A stretch of DNA of 62,136 nucleotides from Zopfochytrium polystomum (Eukaryota > Chytridiomycota > Chytridiomycetes > Chytridiales > Chytridiaceae), in contig JAIVFJ010000338.1 of the NCBI GenBank assembly GCA_025765615.1, positions 1-62,136 of the forward strand, written 5' to 3'. Below are positions 32,350 to 41,439 of this stretch, piece by piece (positions within the stretch are counted from its first letter, which is position 1; each line of letters starts with the position of its first letter). Under the pieces are notes generated by a model. That model worked only from the letters and a program-made list of their open reading frames with translations. It was not told the origin of the DNA and made no database searches. The position numbers were made by a program, and so were the translations under genes.

Positions 32350-34346
32350 GGGTACGTGAGGAGGTAACTCCGTCGTTAAAGGACACGGTCGAGACGAAAA
32401 AATCAAAAAACAGAGACGGAAGAACACTCAACAGTAAGTAGTGTACGTCAGCATGAACGCGACGCCAAACAACAACGACCTCCAGTTGGTCCTGAGCACC
32501 AGCATCAACTGCCTCCTCGAGCTGATAGGTTTGTAGTCATCGAAACCGTTCGAGCTTCCGGTGCTGCCGCCAGACTCTGTCCTGTTCCTGTATCCGTTCG
32601 CGACGTAGCCGATGTAGACCACAGTGAAGATGGTGACGATGAAGGACGGGACGACAAAGAGACCCTGAACGGCAAAGAAGACGATGTTTGCCTTTGCGGG
32701 AGCGACGAAGCAGGCGATGCCAACGGAGGCGTCGACGTTCGTCACGACAAAAGTGACGAAGGTCAGTACGGCGGGAAGGCCCCAGCAGAAAATGACGCCG
32801 GCAATTTTGAAGCGTTTCAAAAAGTCGTTTCGCCAGACTATGGTGAGGTACACGTTGAAGATCTGGTGCGAGGGGTTTGCCAGTGCGTTTTATAGTGAGG
32901 GTTTGTGCGAGTGAGAATGGGGTGTCTTCACATCAAAAGAAGCCCCGACTGCATACCATATACGTCGCCCACAGCACGGCAGCGTGGGTGATATAGACCA
33001 GATAAGCGCCCATGGCGGCGCAGGTGAGATTGTTCTTTGACGTGGCGAGCGAGACCGAGTCGGCGCACTGGATTCTGCGAGGGTTACCCGCGGTGAAGGC
33101 CTGTGCGGCCATCCAGACGACGACGGCGACGCTGAAGTGTAGGACAATGTCGCCCGGGTGGTCTCTGCGGCCAGGCAGGACGGCCCAAGAGACAACCACG
33201 TAGCTGGCGAGGCCGGCGGCGATCATGTTAAGGATGAGGGCAGCGTCGACGATTCGGTCGAACGAGCCGGTGCTGTAGAAGTAGCCTGGGGGGGTTCGTG
33301 GGATTTAGAGAGGAGTGGACCTTCTTCAGCTGCCGTTCGACCATACACGCCCTGTTAACCGCTCAGACGAACCTTGACTCGGGCAGGGCACGCAGCAACC
33401 GGTCGTCGGATCGCAATTGTTGGAGTTGTTGAGATAATCCATAGAGGGGGCCGGGAGGAAAATCGCGGGGCAGCTGGAAGGTATGGCTAGCAGACGATAT
33501 CATCTGGGGTCAGAGTACAAGAGAGGCGGAAAAGTACAAAAAAAAAAAGAGCAAAATCCCGTAAAGCCTTCCACACTCAACTGGTAACAGTGCCGGTTCC
33601 CGTGGTGTTCGTATTGCTGCTCGCAGCGTTAGCCGCGGCTGTGATGGCCGCCGGCGTGAAGCAGGAGGTGGTGGGGTACTCCTCCGGGTCGGTGGTGGAG
33701 ATGTTTGCGCAGCCAGACGTGCTGGCGGTGAGGAGGGGCACGGCACTGATCTTTGTAAAGTACGGGGTGCAGACGGTCACCGCCGTCTGGCAGGCACTCT
33801 TGCATGGCAGCTGCGCCTTGCCTGAGAAGCGAGAGTGGGAGTGAGGGAGAGGGGGGGTCAGGACGGGGGTCTTCACGCTGCAACACCCCACACACTCAGA
33901 TCTGGGCCGGGAAAGAGTCCCACCGGGCCCCCACACAATCCACAGTGCACCCCAAAACGCGGGGAATCCCACCCCACCGCAGAGCGACCCAACGCACCAT
34001 TGACACACTGAGGAAAAGCGTCACCGCAGGTCAGACCGAGAAGGGCGTTGTAGCAGTTTGAGTCTCCGTCCTTCACGATGGAGAGCTGCTGGACGAAGCC
34101 GGAGGCTGCGGCGTCGGCGGTGGAGACACTAGATGCGGGGATGCCAATGTCGTAGTTGACGTAAGAGGCGGGGCAGGAGGTGCCGGAGTAGGCGACGCCT
34201 GCTGTGCAGGCGAGGCCCTGCAGCTGGGTGGCTGCGGCGACACCGTGGGCGGCGGCCGTTGCAGTGAGGATGGCGGCGGCGGCAGCGGCGAAGAGGGAGA
34301 GAGAGGGGGGTGTCCGGCGGGGACGGCTCAAGGAGGGGTGGTCCAT
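31354..34346 (-). CDS. Frizzled/Smoothened-like seven-TM receptor with Gln/Gly/Tyr-rich tail
   Basis: Receptor of the Frizzled/Smoothened-like group known from several early-diverging fungi. Six exons (34346-33998, 33821-33582, 33486-33373, 33285-32957, 32862-32433, 32309-31354) join in phase to 805 residues, ending TGA. Residues 1 to about 30 are a signal peptide (SLFAAAAAAILTATAAAHG). The extracellular region up to about residue 200 has ten Cys, including NCYNALLGLTCGDAFPQC and PCKSACQTAVTVC, the pattern of a Frizzled Cys-rich domain. GCCVPCPSQGYFYSTGSFDR leads into TM1; seven hydrophobic segments follow to about residue 575 (TM7 IWTFLIFGLNLNLLLDW). The cytosolic tail of about 225 residues ends in repeated QQQYGG units. 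I see no clear KTxxxW motif after TM7. Ligand and coupling are unknown. Confidence 0.85.
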
Positions 34347-35548
34347 CGTGGTAAGTTCTATGTTGTGGAGGGGGTGTTGTGATCGGTGGCCGCGAGATTC
34401 GCCTGTGTGGCGGCGAGGGTGGTAGCGATTGGGGAGGTCGCCTGTGTTCGTCACCGCTCGTCGCGGGTTGGTCGGGTCCCGAGAGAGAGAGAGTGTGTGT
34501 GTGTGTGTACAACGTGTGAACGTCCCGTTTCGCGCTCAGAGTGGACAGAGAGCGACAGAGAGAGACAGAATGGGGGAGAGAGCTGATGGGACAGACAGTG
34601 AGGAAGGGAAAGACAGGAAAGCAGGAAACAAACCCATTGGGAAAGAGACAGAAGAAGCTTCCGCAGGGACAGAGACAGATCGGAAGACAGAAACCGAACA
34701 GGAGGGAGGGAGACAGGGCGCAACAGAAGGCGCCAGCGATCAAATTTGGCTACGGAGGCAGCTGGAGACAGAGGCATCTGCTGCACGCGAGCGTGATGAG
34801 CTCTCGAGGGAAGCAAAAAAAAAAAAAAAAAAAGAATGAAGTGAAACGCACCAAGAGAATTTTGCGTCTGCGTCGTGTGTTGGGTGTGTGTGGCTGGTCT
34901 GTCCCCAGGACCCACCCCCTCCCGACCTCCAAGAGAGAGAGAGAGAGCGGGAAACAAAGGGCGAGAGACAAGTAAGAGTCCGAGCGAGAGAGACAGACAG
35001 AGAGAGAAGGGCCAGCAAAAACAAAGACGCCAAGAGTGTGCGACGAGCTGCGCAGGACGGCCCGACAGGCACGAGAGTGGGTCGCGACAGAAAAGGCCCG
35101 TTCCGGCTGAGGGGGAGCTGTGCTGTGCAGGGGCCGAGCCCCCGGCTGGCTTCTTCGCACTGATGGTGGTGGATCTCGCCCGAAAAAGGAAGAAGGGTGG
35201 GTGGGTCACCTGCGCGAACGGAAAATGTTTTTCTTTTTTGTCCCTTTTTGGGATTGAAGGACTGGCTTTGTTGATCGATTGATTGATGGAAGGACTGATA
35301 ACACGAAACAAGCGGCAATCGTCTGTCTGACAAGTCAAATCAAAATCTGAAATTTTGTCGCCAGCAATTTCGGGGTTTCATCTCTCTCTCTCTCTCTCTC
35401 CCATCCTCTATCTTCTCACACTTTCCCTTCGTAAATACCATCGCCCGCTCAAAAGCCCTCCTTGTTGTTCATCATGATTCATTGCAGCCATTCGAGCCTA
35501 ATCAAACCTGAAACACCGCCGTGACTCCACTTTTCTTTCCGTTAATTA
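34347..35548. other. Receptor upstream region; GA/GT-rich
   Basis: Purine-rich (GAGA) and GT tracts at 34478-34510 and 34540-35010, and CT repeats at about 35381-35400. No gene seen; presumed promoter side of the Frizzled-like gene. Confidence 0.45.
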
Positions 35549-35794
35549 CAGCCATATCCCTAAAACTTTGGGGAACCAACTTGATTTCAATTTGATTTCA
35601 AGTCAGAATCAAGTCACAGAGGACTGGCCCAGAGACAGGCAGACATACAACATCGCAGGAGGAAGGCTGATGGACAAGTGGCCAGCTAAACAAGTCAGTC
35701 TCTGGCCCTTTGCTGCGGACTTGATTTCAACTTGAAACCAACTCGAAATCAACTTGAAATCAAGTTGGTTCCCAAAGTTTTAGGGATACCGCTG
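35549..35794. mobile_element. MITE-like element, about 55-bp inverted repeats, TA flanks
   Basis: A 246-bp non-coding unit starting CAGCCATATCCCTAAAACTT and ending in its near-perfect inverted copy (AAGTTTTAGGGATACCGCTG). Pairing continues through ACTTGATTTCAA-type repeats for about 55 bp. It is flanked by TA at 35547-35548 and 35795-35796, as expected for a Tc1/mariner-type target duplication. No transposase is inside. Confidence 0.65.
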
Positions 35795-35796
35795 TA

Positions 35797-35906
35797 AATA
35801 TTTTAAATCCCCACTCAACCCGGAAGAAGACACAACGGCAAGGAGTCAGTCCAGAAGTCCAGAGGGGGAGTCAGAGAAAGAAAGAAAGAGAGGGAGCGAG
35901 AACGAT

Positions 35907-35961
<55 letters not shown>

Positions 35962-36135
35962 AGAGTGTGTGTGTGGTGGGAGCTCTCTCAAGCGCAAGGG
36001 AAAAAACAATTCCTCTTTCACCGCAATCTCCTTAGTTACCGCTAGCCTGAAATCTTTGGGATCCACCTGAAAACAAGTCAAAATTAAGTCACAAAAGCAG
36101 TTTGTCTGTGGGAATTCACCTGTCAGTCTCCAGCC
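35797..36135. other. AG microsatellite and flank of element B
   Basis: (AG)n at about 35910-35957 and a GT tract. CAGCC at 36131-36135 is the left target duplication of element B. No gene. Confidence 0.6.
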
Positions 36136-36164
36136 TGTTATGAATCACCCTCTGGAAACCTCTG

Positions 36165-36262
36165 GAACCTTCTAGAACATTCCTTCATGGAACCTTCTGG
36201 AACCTTCTGGAACCTTCTAGAACATTCCTTCATGGAACCTTGTGGAACCTTCTGGAACCTTC
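36165..36262 (+). promoter_or_regulatory. Heat-shock-element arrays in element B U3
   Basis: Alternating GAAnnTTC units with the 5-bp spacing bound by heat shock factor trimers: four units at 36165-36182, eight at 36190-36227 and six (one imperfect, TTG) at 36235-36262. The same arrays occur in the 3' LTR. HSF control is inferred from the motif only. Confidence 0.75.
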
Positions 36263-36372
36263 TTTGCTTTCCTGACTTGTCTTGTTGTCATTGGTATCAT
36301 TGGTATCATTGGATTACTAATTGCTCTTTCTGGAACTTTCTTTGAGTCTTGACAAGGAAGACTCTCAAAAGG

Positions 36373-36380
36373 TATAAAAG
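36373..36380 (+). promoter_or_regulatory. TATA box of element B LTR
   Basis: TATAAAAG lies 35 bp before the AAGTGAATTAT segment (36408-36418) proposed as the transcript 5' end. This is a normal TATA-to-start distance. Confidence 0.75.
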
Positions 36381-36490
36381 GGGGATGGGGGACCTGTCCC
36401 ATCCCTCAAGTGAATTATTGTTTCCAATACAATCATCACTCCTCTCAGTTCCTTGTCTGCCTTGTCCTGTCCTGCCCTGTTCCTGACATC

Positions 36491-36501
36491 ATAATTCACT
36501 T
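36491..36501 (+). promoter_or_regulatory. Self-priming primer-binding site of element B
   Basis: ATAATTCACTT, 2 nt after the 5' LTR, is the exact reverse complement of AAGTGAATTAT at 36408-36418 in the LTR, 35 bp after the TATA box. This is the arrangement of Tf1/sushi-type elements, whose mRNA 5' end primes reverse transcription. There is no TGG-type tRNA-complementary site. Confidence 0.75.
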
Positions 36502-36528
36502 CACCCTCTCCTACTACTCTCTGCCATC

Positions 36529-37452
36529 ATGTCTGACCCAAACAACACCTTCCCTGATGCAACTGCCTTCCAAGCCTTGATGGACCAATTACAAGCCCTT
36601 TCAAGACAGACACACCAACTTCAAGAACAAGTCCTTCACCAGCAGCACCAGCTTCAACAACAACTTCACCAACAAGAACATCAAGCTCTTCCCCTGCCCC
36701 AAGCCAACCAAGCAAGAGAGCCCAAGGTTCCCAGCCCTGACAAGTTCACTGGGCTGGCCAAAGACCTTAGGAACTTTATGGCCACTGTGGAGAATGTCAT
36801 CCTTCTCCAACCTTCAAGATTTCCCAGTGAGCAAGTCAAGGTTCTTTTCACAAGCACCCTCCTGTCTGGCCAAGCTCAATCATGGTACAGATCTCTCCCA
36901 AGCACACCCACCACCCTGCAAGAGCTCTGGGAGGGGCTGGAGGCTACCTTTGGTGACCCCTACGCATCTTGGACAGCAAGATCCAAGCTCAAGCATATCA
37001 AGCAAGGAAAGCAATCTTGTGTGGCCTACACCAACCAATTCAAGCAACTAGCCAGAGACTCTGGATACAATGATGCAGCTCTGATGGAGCTGTACCATGA
37101 TGGTCTCCATGAGTCTATCCAAGACATGCTCTCCCAGTCTCTGCACATCCCTGAGACCTTGGAAGAGTACATTCTCCTTGCCATCAAGATTGACAACAGA
37201 CTCTACTCCAAGAGGCTGAAGCAAAGACAAGTAGGAACTACATCAAGACCTACCCCAGTTCCTCAAGCTCTTACAGTTCCTGAACCCATGCAAGTGGATG
37301 CAGTTGAGACACTTCCTAAGGGTCCTCTGAGCCAAGAGGAGAAAACAAGGAGGGCCCAGCAGGGACTGTGTTTTTACTGTGGCTCCAAGGAGCATGCTGT
37401 CAAGGACTGCCCAAGGAAGAAGCACCCAAACTCCCAGGTCCAGGCTCACTGA
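36529..37452 (+). CDS. Element B Gag
   Basis: A 307-residue structural protein that should assemble the virus-like particle and bind element RNA. A Gln-rich, coiled-coil-prone N-terminus (about residues 15-60) is followed by the retrotransposon Gag fold (KFTGLAKDLRNFMATVE, WYRSLP, LKHIKQGKQSCVAYTNQFKQ). Near the C-terminus is a CCHC zinc knuckle, CFYCGSKEHAVKDC. The start is ATG 36529, about 40 nt after the LTR, and the stop is TGA 37450-37452. The pol frame overlaps the last part and is reached by a -1 slip at 37425-37431. The frame is intact. Confidence 0.93.
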   Translation: MSDPNNTFPDATAFQALMDQLQALSRQTHQLQEQVLHQQHQLQQQLHQQEHQALPLPQANQAREPKVPSPDKFTGLAKDLRNFMATVENVILLQPSRFPSEQVKVLFTSTLLSGQAQSWYRSLPSTPTTLQELWEGLEATFGDPYASWTARSKLKHIKQGKQSCVAYTNQFKQLARDSGYNDAALMELYHDGLHESIQDMLSQSLHIPETLEEYILLAIKIDNRLYSKRLKQRQVGTTSRPTPVPQALTVPEPMQVDAVETLPKGPLSQEEKTRRAQQGLCFYCGSKEHAVKDCPRKKHPNSQVQAH

Positions 37453-37488
37453 GGGGCAATTCCCTGGACCCTCCTCCAAGCTGCCCCT
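37425..37488 (+). promoter_or_regulatory. Gag-Pol -1 ribosomal frameshift signal
   Basis: Slippery heptamer C-CCA-AAC (37425-37431) in the correct gag phase, then a 5-nt spacer and an H-type pseudoknot. Stem 1 is GGTCCAGG (37437-37444) with CCTGGACC (37463-37470). Stem 2 is AGGGGCA (37452-37458) with TGCCCCT (37482-37488). The Gag stop codon lies at 37450-37452, in loop 1 with its last base at the start of stem 2. After the slip, reading continues CTC CCA GGT in the pol frame. Confidence 0.8.
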
Positions 37489-40400
37489 GTTTCATCACCA
37501 CCACCAGCACCACAAACACCTCAGATTCCAAGCCCCACCAACTCACCATGGATGTCAAGATTCAACTCTCACCCAAGTCAACCATCACAACCAAGGCCCT
37601 TATCGACTCTGGATCATCCTGCAACATCATTGATGCCACCCTTGCCAAGTCTTGTGCCATTCCCACCATCAAGAAATCCACACCCCTCAAGGTCCACTTT
37701 GCCAATCATGCTCTGTTCAAGGAAATCAGCCATGAAACCAAGCTAAACCTCCACATCCAAGACTTTCCACCATCCATGGTCAACCTGGAAGTATTGGATC
37801 TTGGCTCACCCACATTCTCTGTCATCCTGGGATTACCATGGCTGCAAGCCCAGAACCCTGACATTGATTGGGTCACTGGTCAAGTCCAACCTCCACCAAT
37901 TGGAACAGTCACCCAAAACTCAAGTCAAGCCCCCAAGTCTCATGCTCTCAAGCCCTTGATTCAAGATTCACAGCCAGCCAAGACTCAAGTTCCACAGTTC
38001 ACAGTTCACAGTCAAGATTCAAGTAGAGCTCATAGAGCTCACAGTCATGGCCAAGACTCTAGTTCACAGAACCCACAGTCAAGGATTCAAGTACCACAGT
38101 TCACAGTCCACATTCAAGATTCAAGTTCCACAGCTCACAGTCTTTGCCAAGAACAGAACTCTCAGTCAAAGATTCAAGAATCACAGTTCCCAGTCAAGAA
38201 TTCATGCCCCACTGCTGAAGAGCACAGGAACTTGGACCCATCAGACCTTTTGCTGGCATCCAAGCTACCAAAAGAATATCTCCCTTATGCTGATGTGTTT
38301 TCCAAGACCAAGGCAGACCTGCTACCAGCTCAGAGGCGTTATGACTGTGAAATCCCACTCAAGGATGAAACTTGCAGCCCACCTTTCAAGCCACTGTACC
38401 ACCTCTCTCCACCAGAAGCCAAGGCCCTCCAAGAATACATTGAAGAAATGCTGAACAAGGGATTCATCCAACCTTCCAAGTCACCAGCTGGAGCTCCCAT
38501 CTTTTTTGTCAAGAAGAAGGATGGGGGGCTGAGACCCTGCGTGGACTACAGAGATCTCAATGAGATGACAGTCAAGAACCGCTATCCACTGCCTCTCATC
38601 TCTGAATTACTGGACAAACTGAGCCATGCAAGGATATTTTCCAAGATTGACCTCAGAGGTGCCTACAATTTGGTCAGAATTAAGCCCCGGGATCAATGGA
38701 AGACTGCCTTCAGATGCAAATACGGTCACTTTGAGTACTTTGTCATGCCCTTTGGACTTACCAATGCTCCAACTATTTTCCAAGGCATGATGAATGACGT
38801 CTTCAGGGATATTCTGGACCTTTTTGTCATTGTCTACCTGGATGATATCCTGGTATTTTCGTCCGACACTGCAAGCCATATGGGACATATCAAGACTGTC
38901 TTGGAGAGACTCAGACAGCATCACCTCTATGCAAAGCTGGAGAAGTGTGAATTCCACAAGACCTCCATTGAGTTTTTGGGGTTCATTGTGTCTGACAAAG
39001 GGGTCTCCATGGCACCAGACAAGATCCAAACTATTCTTGAATGGAAGGCTCCAAATTCCATCAAGGATGTTCAAAGCTTCCTTGGGTTTTGCAACTTCTA
39101 CAGAACCTTCATTGCCAACTATTCTGCCATAGCCAAGCCTCTCACTGATCTCACCAAGAAGACCACCAAGTTTGAATGGACCCCAGCAGCAGAGCAAGCC
39201 TGGCTAGCTCTTAAGACAGCAACCACAAGTGCACCACTCCTTAAGCATGTGGATCCCTTGCTTCCCTTCACCTTGGAAACTGATGCCTCAGACTATGCCC
39301 TCGGTGCTGTTCTGTCCCAGCCAAGCTCTCAGGACCCCTCTGCTCCTCTGCACCCAGTGGCATATTACTCCAGGAAGCTGAACAGTGCTGAGTGTAACTA
39401 CACAGTCCATGACAAGGAGTTGCTTGCAATTGTGGAAGCATTCAAATTCTGGAGACACTACTTGGCTGGTTCTAAAGGCATCTCTGTCTATTCTGATCAC
39501 AAGAACCTCACCTTCTTCAGGGCAAGGAGGTTGCTCAAGCAGAGGCATGCCAGGTGGGCTGAACTGCTCTCTGAGTATGACTTTAAGCTGTGCTATTCTC
39601 CTGGCCACCTTAACACTGTGGCTGATGCCCTGTCAAGAAGAACAGACCTTGCACCTGAAGGGGGAGATGGTTTCACCCCACCATCCAAGACACACCTTTC
39701 ATTGCTTCCTGACAGTGTGTGGGCCAATGCTATTTCCAAGGACCCCAAGCCTCACAAGATTCAAATCAGCCAAGAGGAGGAAAAACTTGAGATACTCAAG
39801 ACAAGGCATGATGCAGCAACAGCTGGACACCCAGGAGAGCACAAGACATATGAGCTTGTTTCCAGAGACTTCTACTGGCCGGGCATGAGGAAGTACATCA
39901 AGAACTATGTCAGCAGCTGTGAAACCTGTCAAAGAAACAAATCCAGCAGACACAAGCCCTATGGACTTCTGGAGCCCCTCCCAATTGCCATCAGCCCTTG
40001 GTCATCAATATCCATGGACTTCATTGTGAAACTGCCCCCATCCCATGGATTTGACTCTATCCTTGTTGTCATCTGCAGAAGGACAAAGTTGGCCCATTTC
40101 ATCCCCTGCACTGAGAATATAGATGCACAAGGAACAGCAGACCTGTTTTTGCAGCACATATTCAGGCTCCATGGGCTGCCTCAGTCAATCATCAGTGACA
40201 GAGGACCTCAGTTCAGATCTCAATTTTGGAAAGCACTCACAGCAGCCCTTGGAATCAAGTCTCAACTGTCAACTGCTTATCACCCTCAGACTGATGGACA
40301 AACAGAAAGAACAAACCAGACTCTGGAGCAGTATTTGAGGTGCTATGTCAGCTATCAACAGGATGATTGGCCCACCCTCCTTCCGCTGGCAGAATTTGCT

Positions 40401-41086
40401 CTCAACAATTCTCTCCACTCAAGCACCCAGCTATCTCCTATCTTTGCAACCTATGGCTTCAATCCAAGAGGAGATCTTTTGGGACAAGAGACCCTATCCA
40501 ATGTCCAAGCTCCTGCTGTGGCTTCACACTTGCATAAGCTCAAGATCATCAGCACCTTCCTGGACTCCACCCTGAAGCAAGCCCAAGAAGATGCCTCAAG
40601 ATTCGCCAACACTCACAGAATGGACCATGACCTTGCTGTGGGTCAGCAAGTTTGGCTTCTGAGGAAGAACTTGCAGACCAAAAGACCAAGTCCCAAGCTG
40701 GACAACCTCAAGTTGGGACCTTTCAAGATCTTGGAGCAATTCAATCCAGTCACCTTCAAGCTGGATCTCCCTGCATCCATGAAGATCCACCCAGTTTTCC
40801 ATGTCAGCCTTTTGGAGAAGTTTGTGGCCAATTCCATTCCAGGCAGAGTTGTTCCTCCTCCTCCTCCAGTTGAGGTAGAGGTGAAGAGGAATTTGAGGTT
40901 GAACAAATCTTGGATGCCAAGTGGTTTGGAAGGACACTCAAGTTCCTTGTTAAGTGGAAAGGTTACTCAGATGCTGACAACACCTGGGAACCTGAGTCAA
41001 ACCTCACTCACTGCCAAGACCTTCTGCTCAAGTTCAAGACCAGGTACCCCACCAAGTTGCAGAAGAGGCCTAAAAGGGGGAGATGA
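37431..41086 (+). CDS. Element B Pol (PR-RT-RNase H-IN, chromodomain frameshifted)
   Basis: Polyprotein in the -1 frame of gag. Aspartic protease: ALIDSGSSCNIID (about 37600), then VILGLPWL. A Ser/Gln-rich linker with repeated VPQFTVH units follows (about 37980-38210). RT has DGGLRPCVDYRDLN, MPFGLTNAPTIFQ and the catalytic YLDD (38835-38846). RNase H has LETDASDYALGAVLSQ and YSDHKNLTFF. Integrase has the HHCC zinc region (GHPGEHKTYELV...CETCQRNK), D in SMDFIVKLP, D in IISDRGPQF and E in TDGQTERTNQ, then GPFKIL and HPVFHVSLLEKF. Near 40872-40882 one base is missing. The open frame goes on as unrelated sequence to 41126 in the LTR, while the chromodomain (FLVKWKGYSDADNTWEPES) is read in the next frame from 40883 to a TGA at 41084-41086, flush with the 3' LTR. 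Confidence 0.93.
41072..41083 (+). promoter_or_regulatory. Element B polypurine tract
   Basis: AAAAGGGGGAGA immediately before the 3' LTR (41087) is the expected plus-strand primer site. It overlaps the end of the chromodomain reading frame. Confidence 0.8.
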
Positions 41087-41439
41087 TGTTATGAATCACC
41101 CTCTGGAAACCTCTGGAACCTTCTAGAACATTCCTTCATGGAACCTTCTGGAACCTTCTGGAACCTTCTAGAACATTCCTTCATGGAACCTTGTGGAACC
41201 TTCTGGAACCTTCTTTGCTTTCCTGACTTGTCTTGTTGTCATTGGTATCATTGGTATCATTGTATTACTAATTGCTCTTTCTGGAACTTTCTTTGAGTCT
41301 TGACAAGGAAGACTCTCAAAAGGTATAAAAGGGGGATGGGGGACCTGTCCCATCCCTCAAGTGAATTATTGTTTCCAATACAATCATCACTCCTCTCAGT
41401 TCCTTGTCTGCCTTGTCCTGTCCTGCCCTGTTCCTGACA
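41087..41439 (+). repeat. Element B 3' LTR
   Basis: 353 bp. By eye it differs from the 5' LTR at one base only, and it is followed by the CAGCC target duplication. Confidence 0.95.

Larger units (their letters stand above)
36136..36488 (+). repeat. Element B 5' LTR
   Basis: 353 bp, TGTTATGA...CTGACA. U3 holds a tandem 45-bp duplication and dense GAA/TTC repeats; TATAAAAG lies at 36373-36380. Confidence 0.95.
36136..41439 (+). mobile_element. Element B: near-intact chromovirus (Ty3-type LTR retrotransposon)
   Basis: A 5304-bp element with two 353-bp LTRs (36136-36488 and 41087-41439) that I see differ at only one base (ATTGGATT against ATTGTATT), flanked by the 5-bp duplication CAGCC (36131-36135 and 41440-41444). 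It encodes Gag with a CCHC knuckle, and protease-RT-RNase H-integrase in the -1 frame after a frameshift signal, plus a chromodomain out of frame at the end. Primer-binding site and polypurine tract are visible. The near-identical LTRs mean recent insertion. A reversed solo LTR of the same family is at 2673-16011. Confidence 0.95.

Noticed and set aside
40883..41126. C-terminal extension of element B Pol running into the 3' LTR
   Set aside because: It is the out-of-frame reading of the chromodomain; the other frame matches a chromodomain and stops exactly at the LTR.
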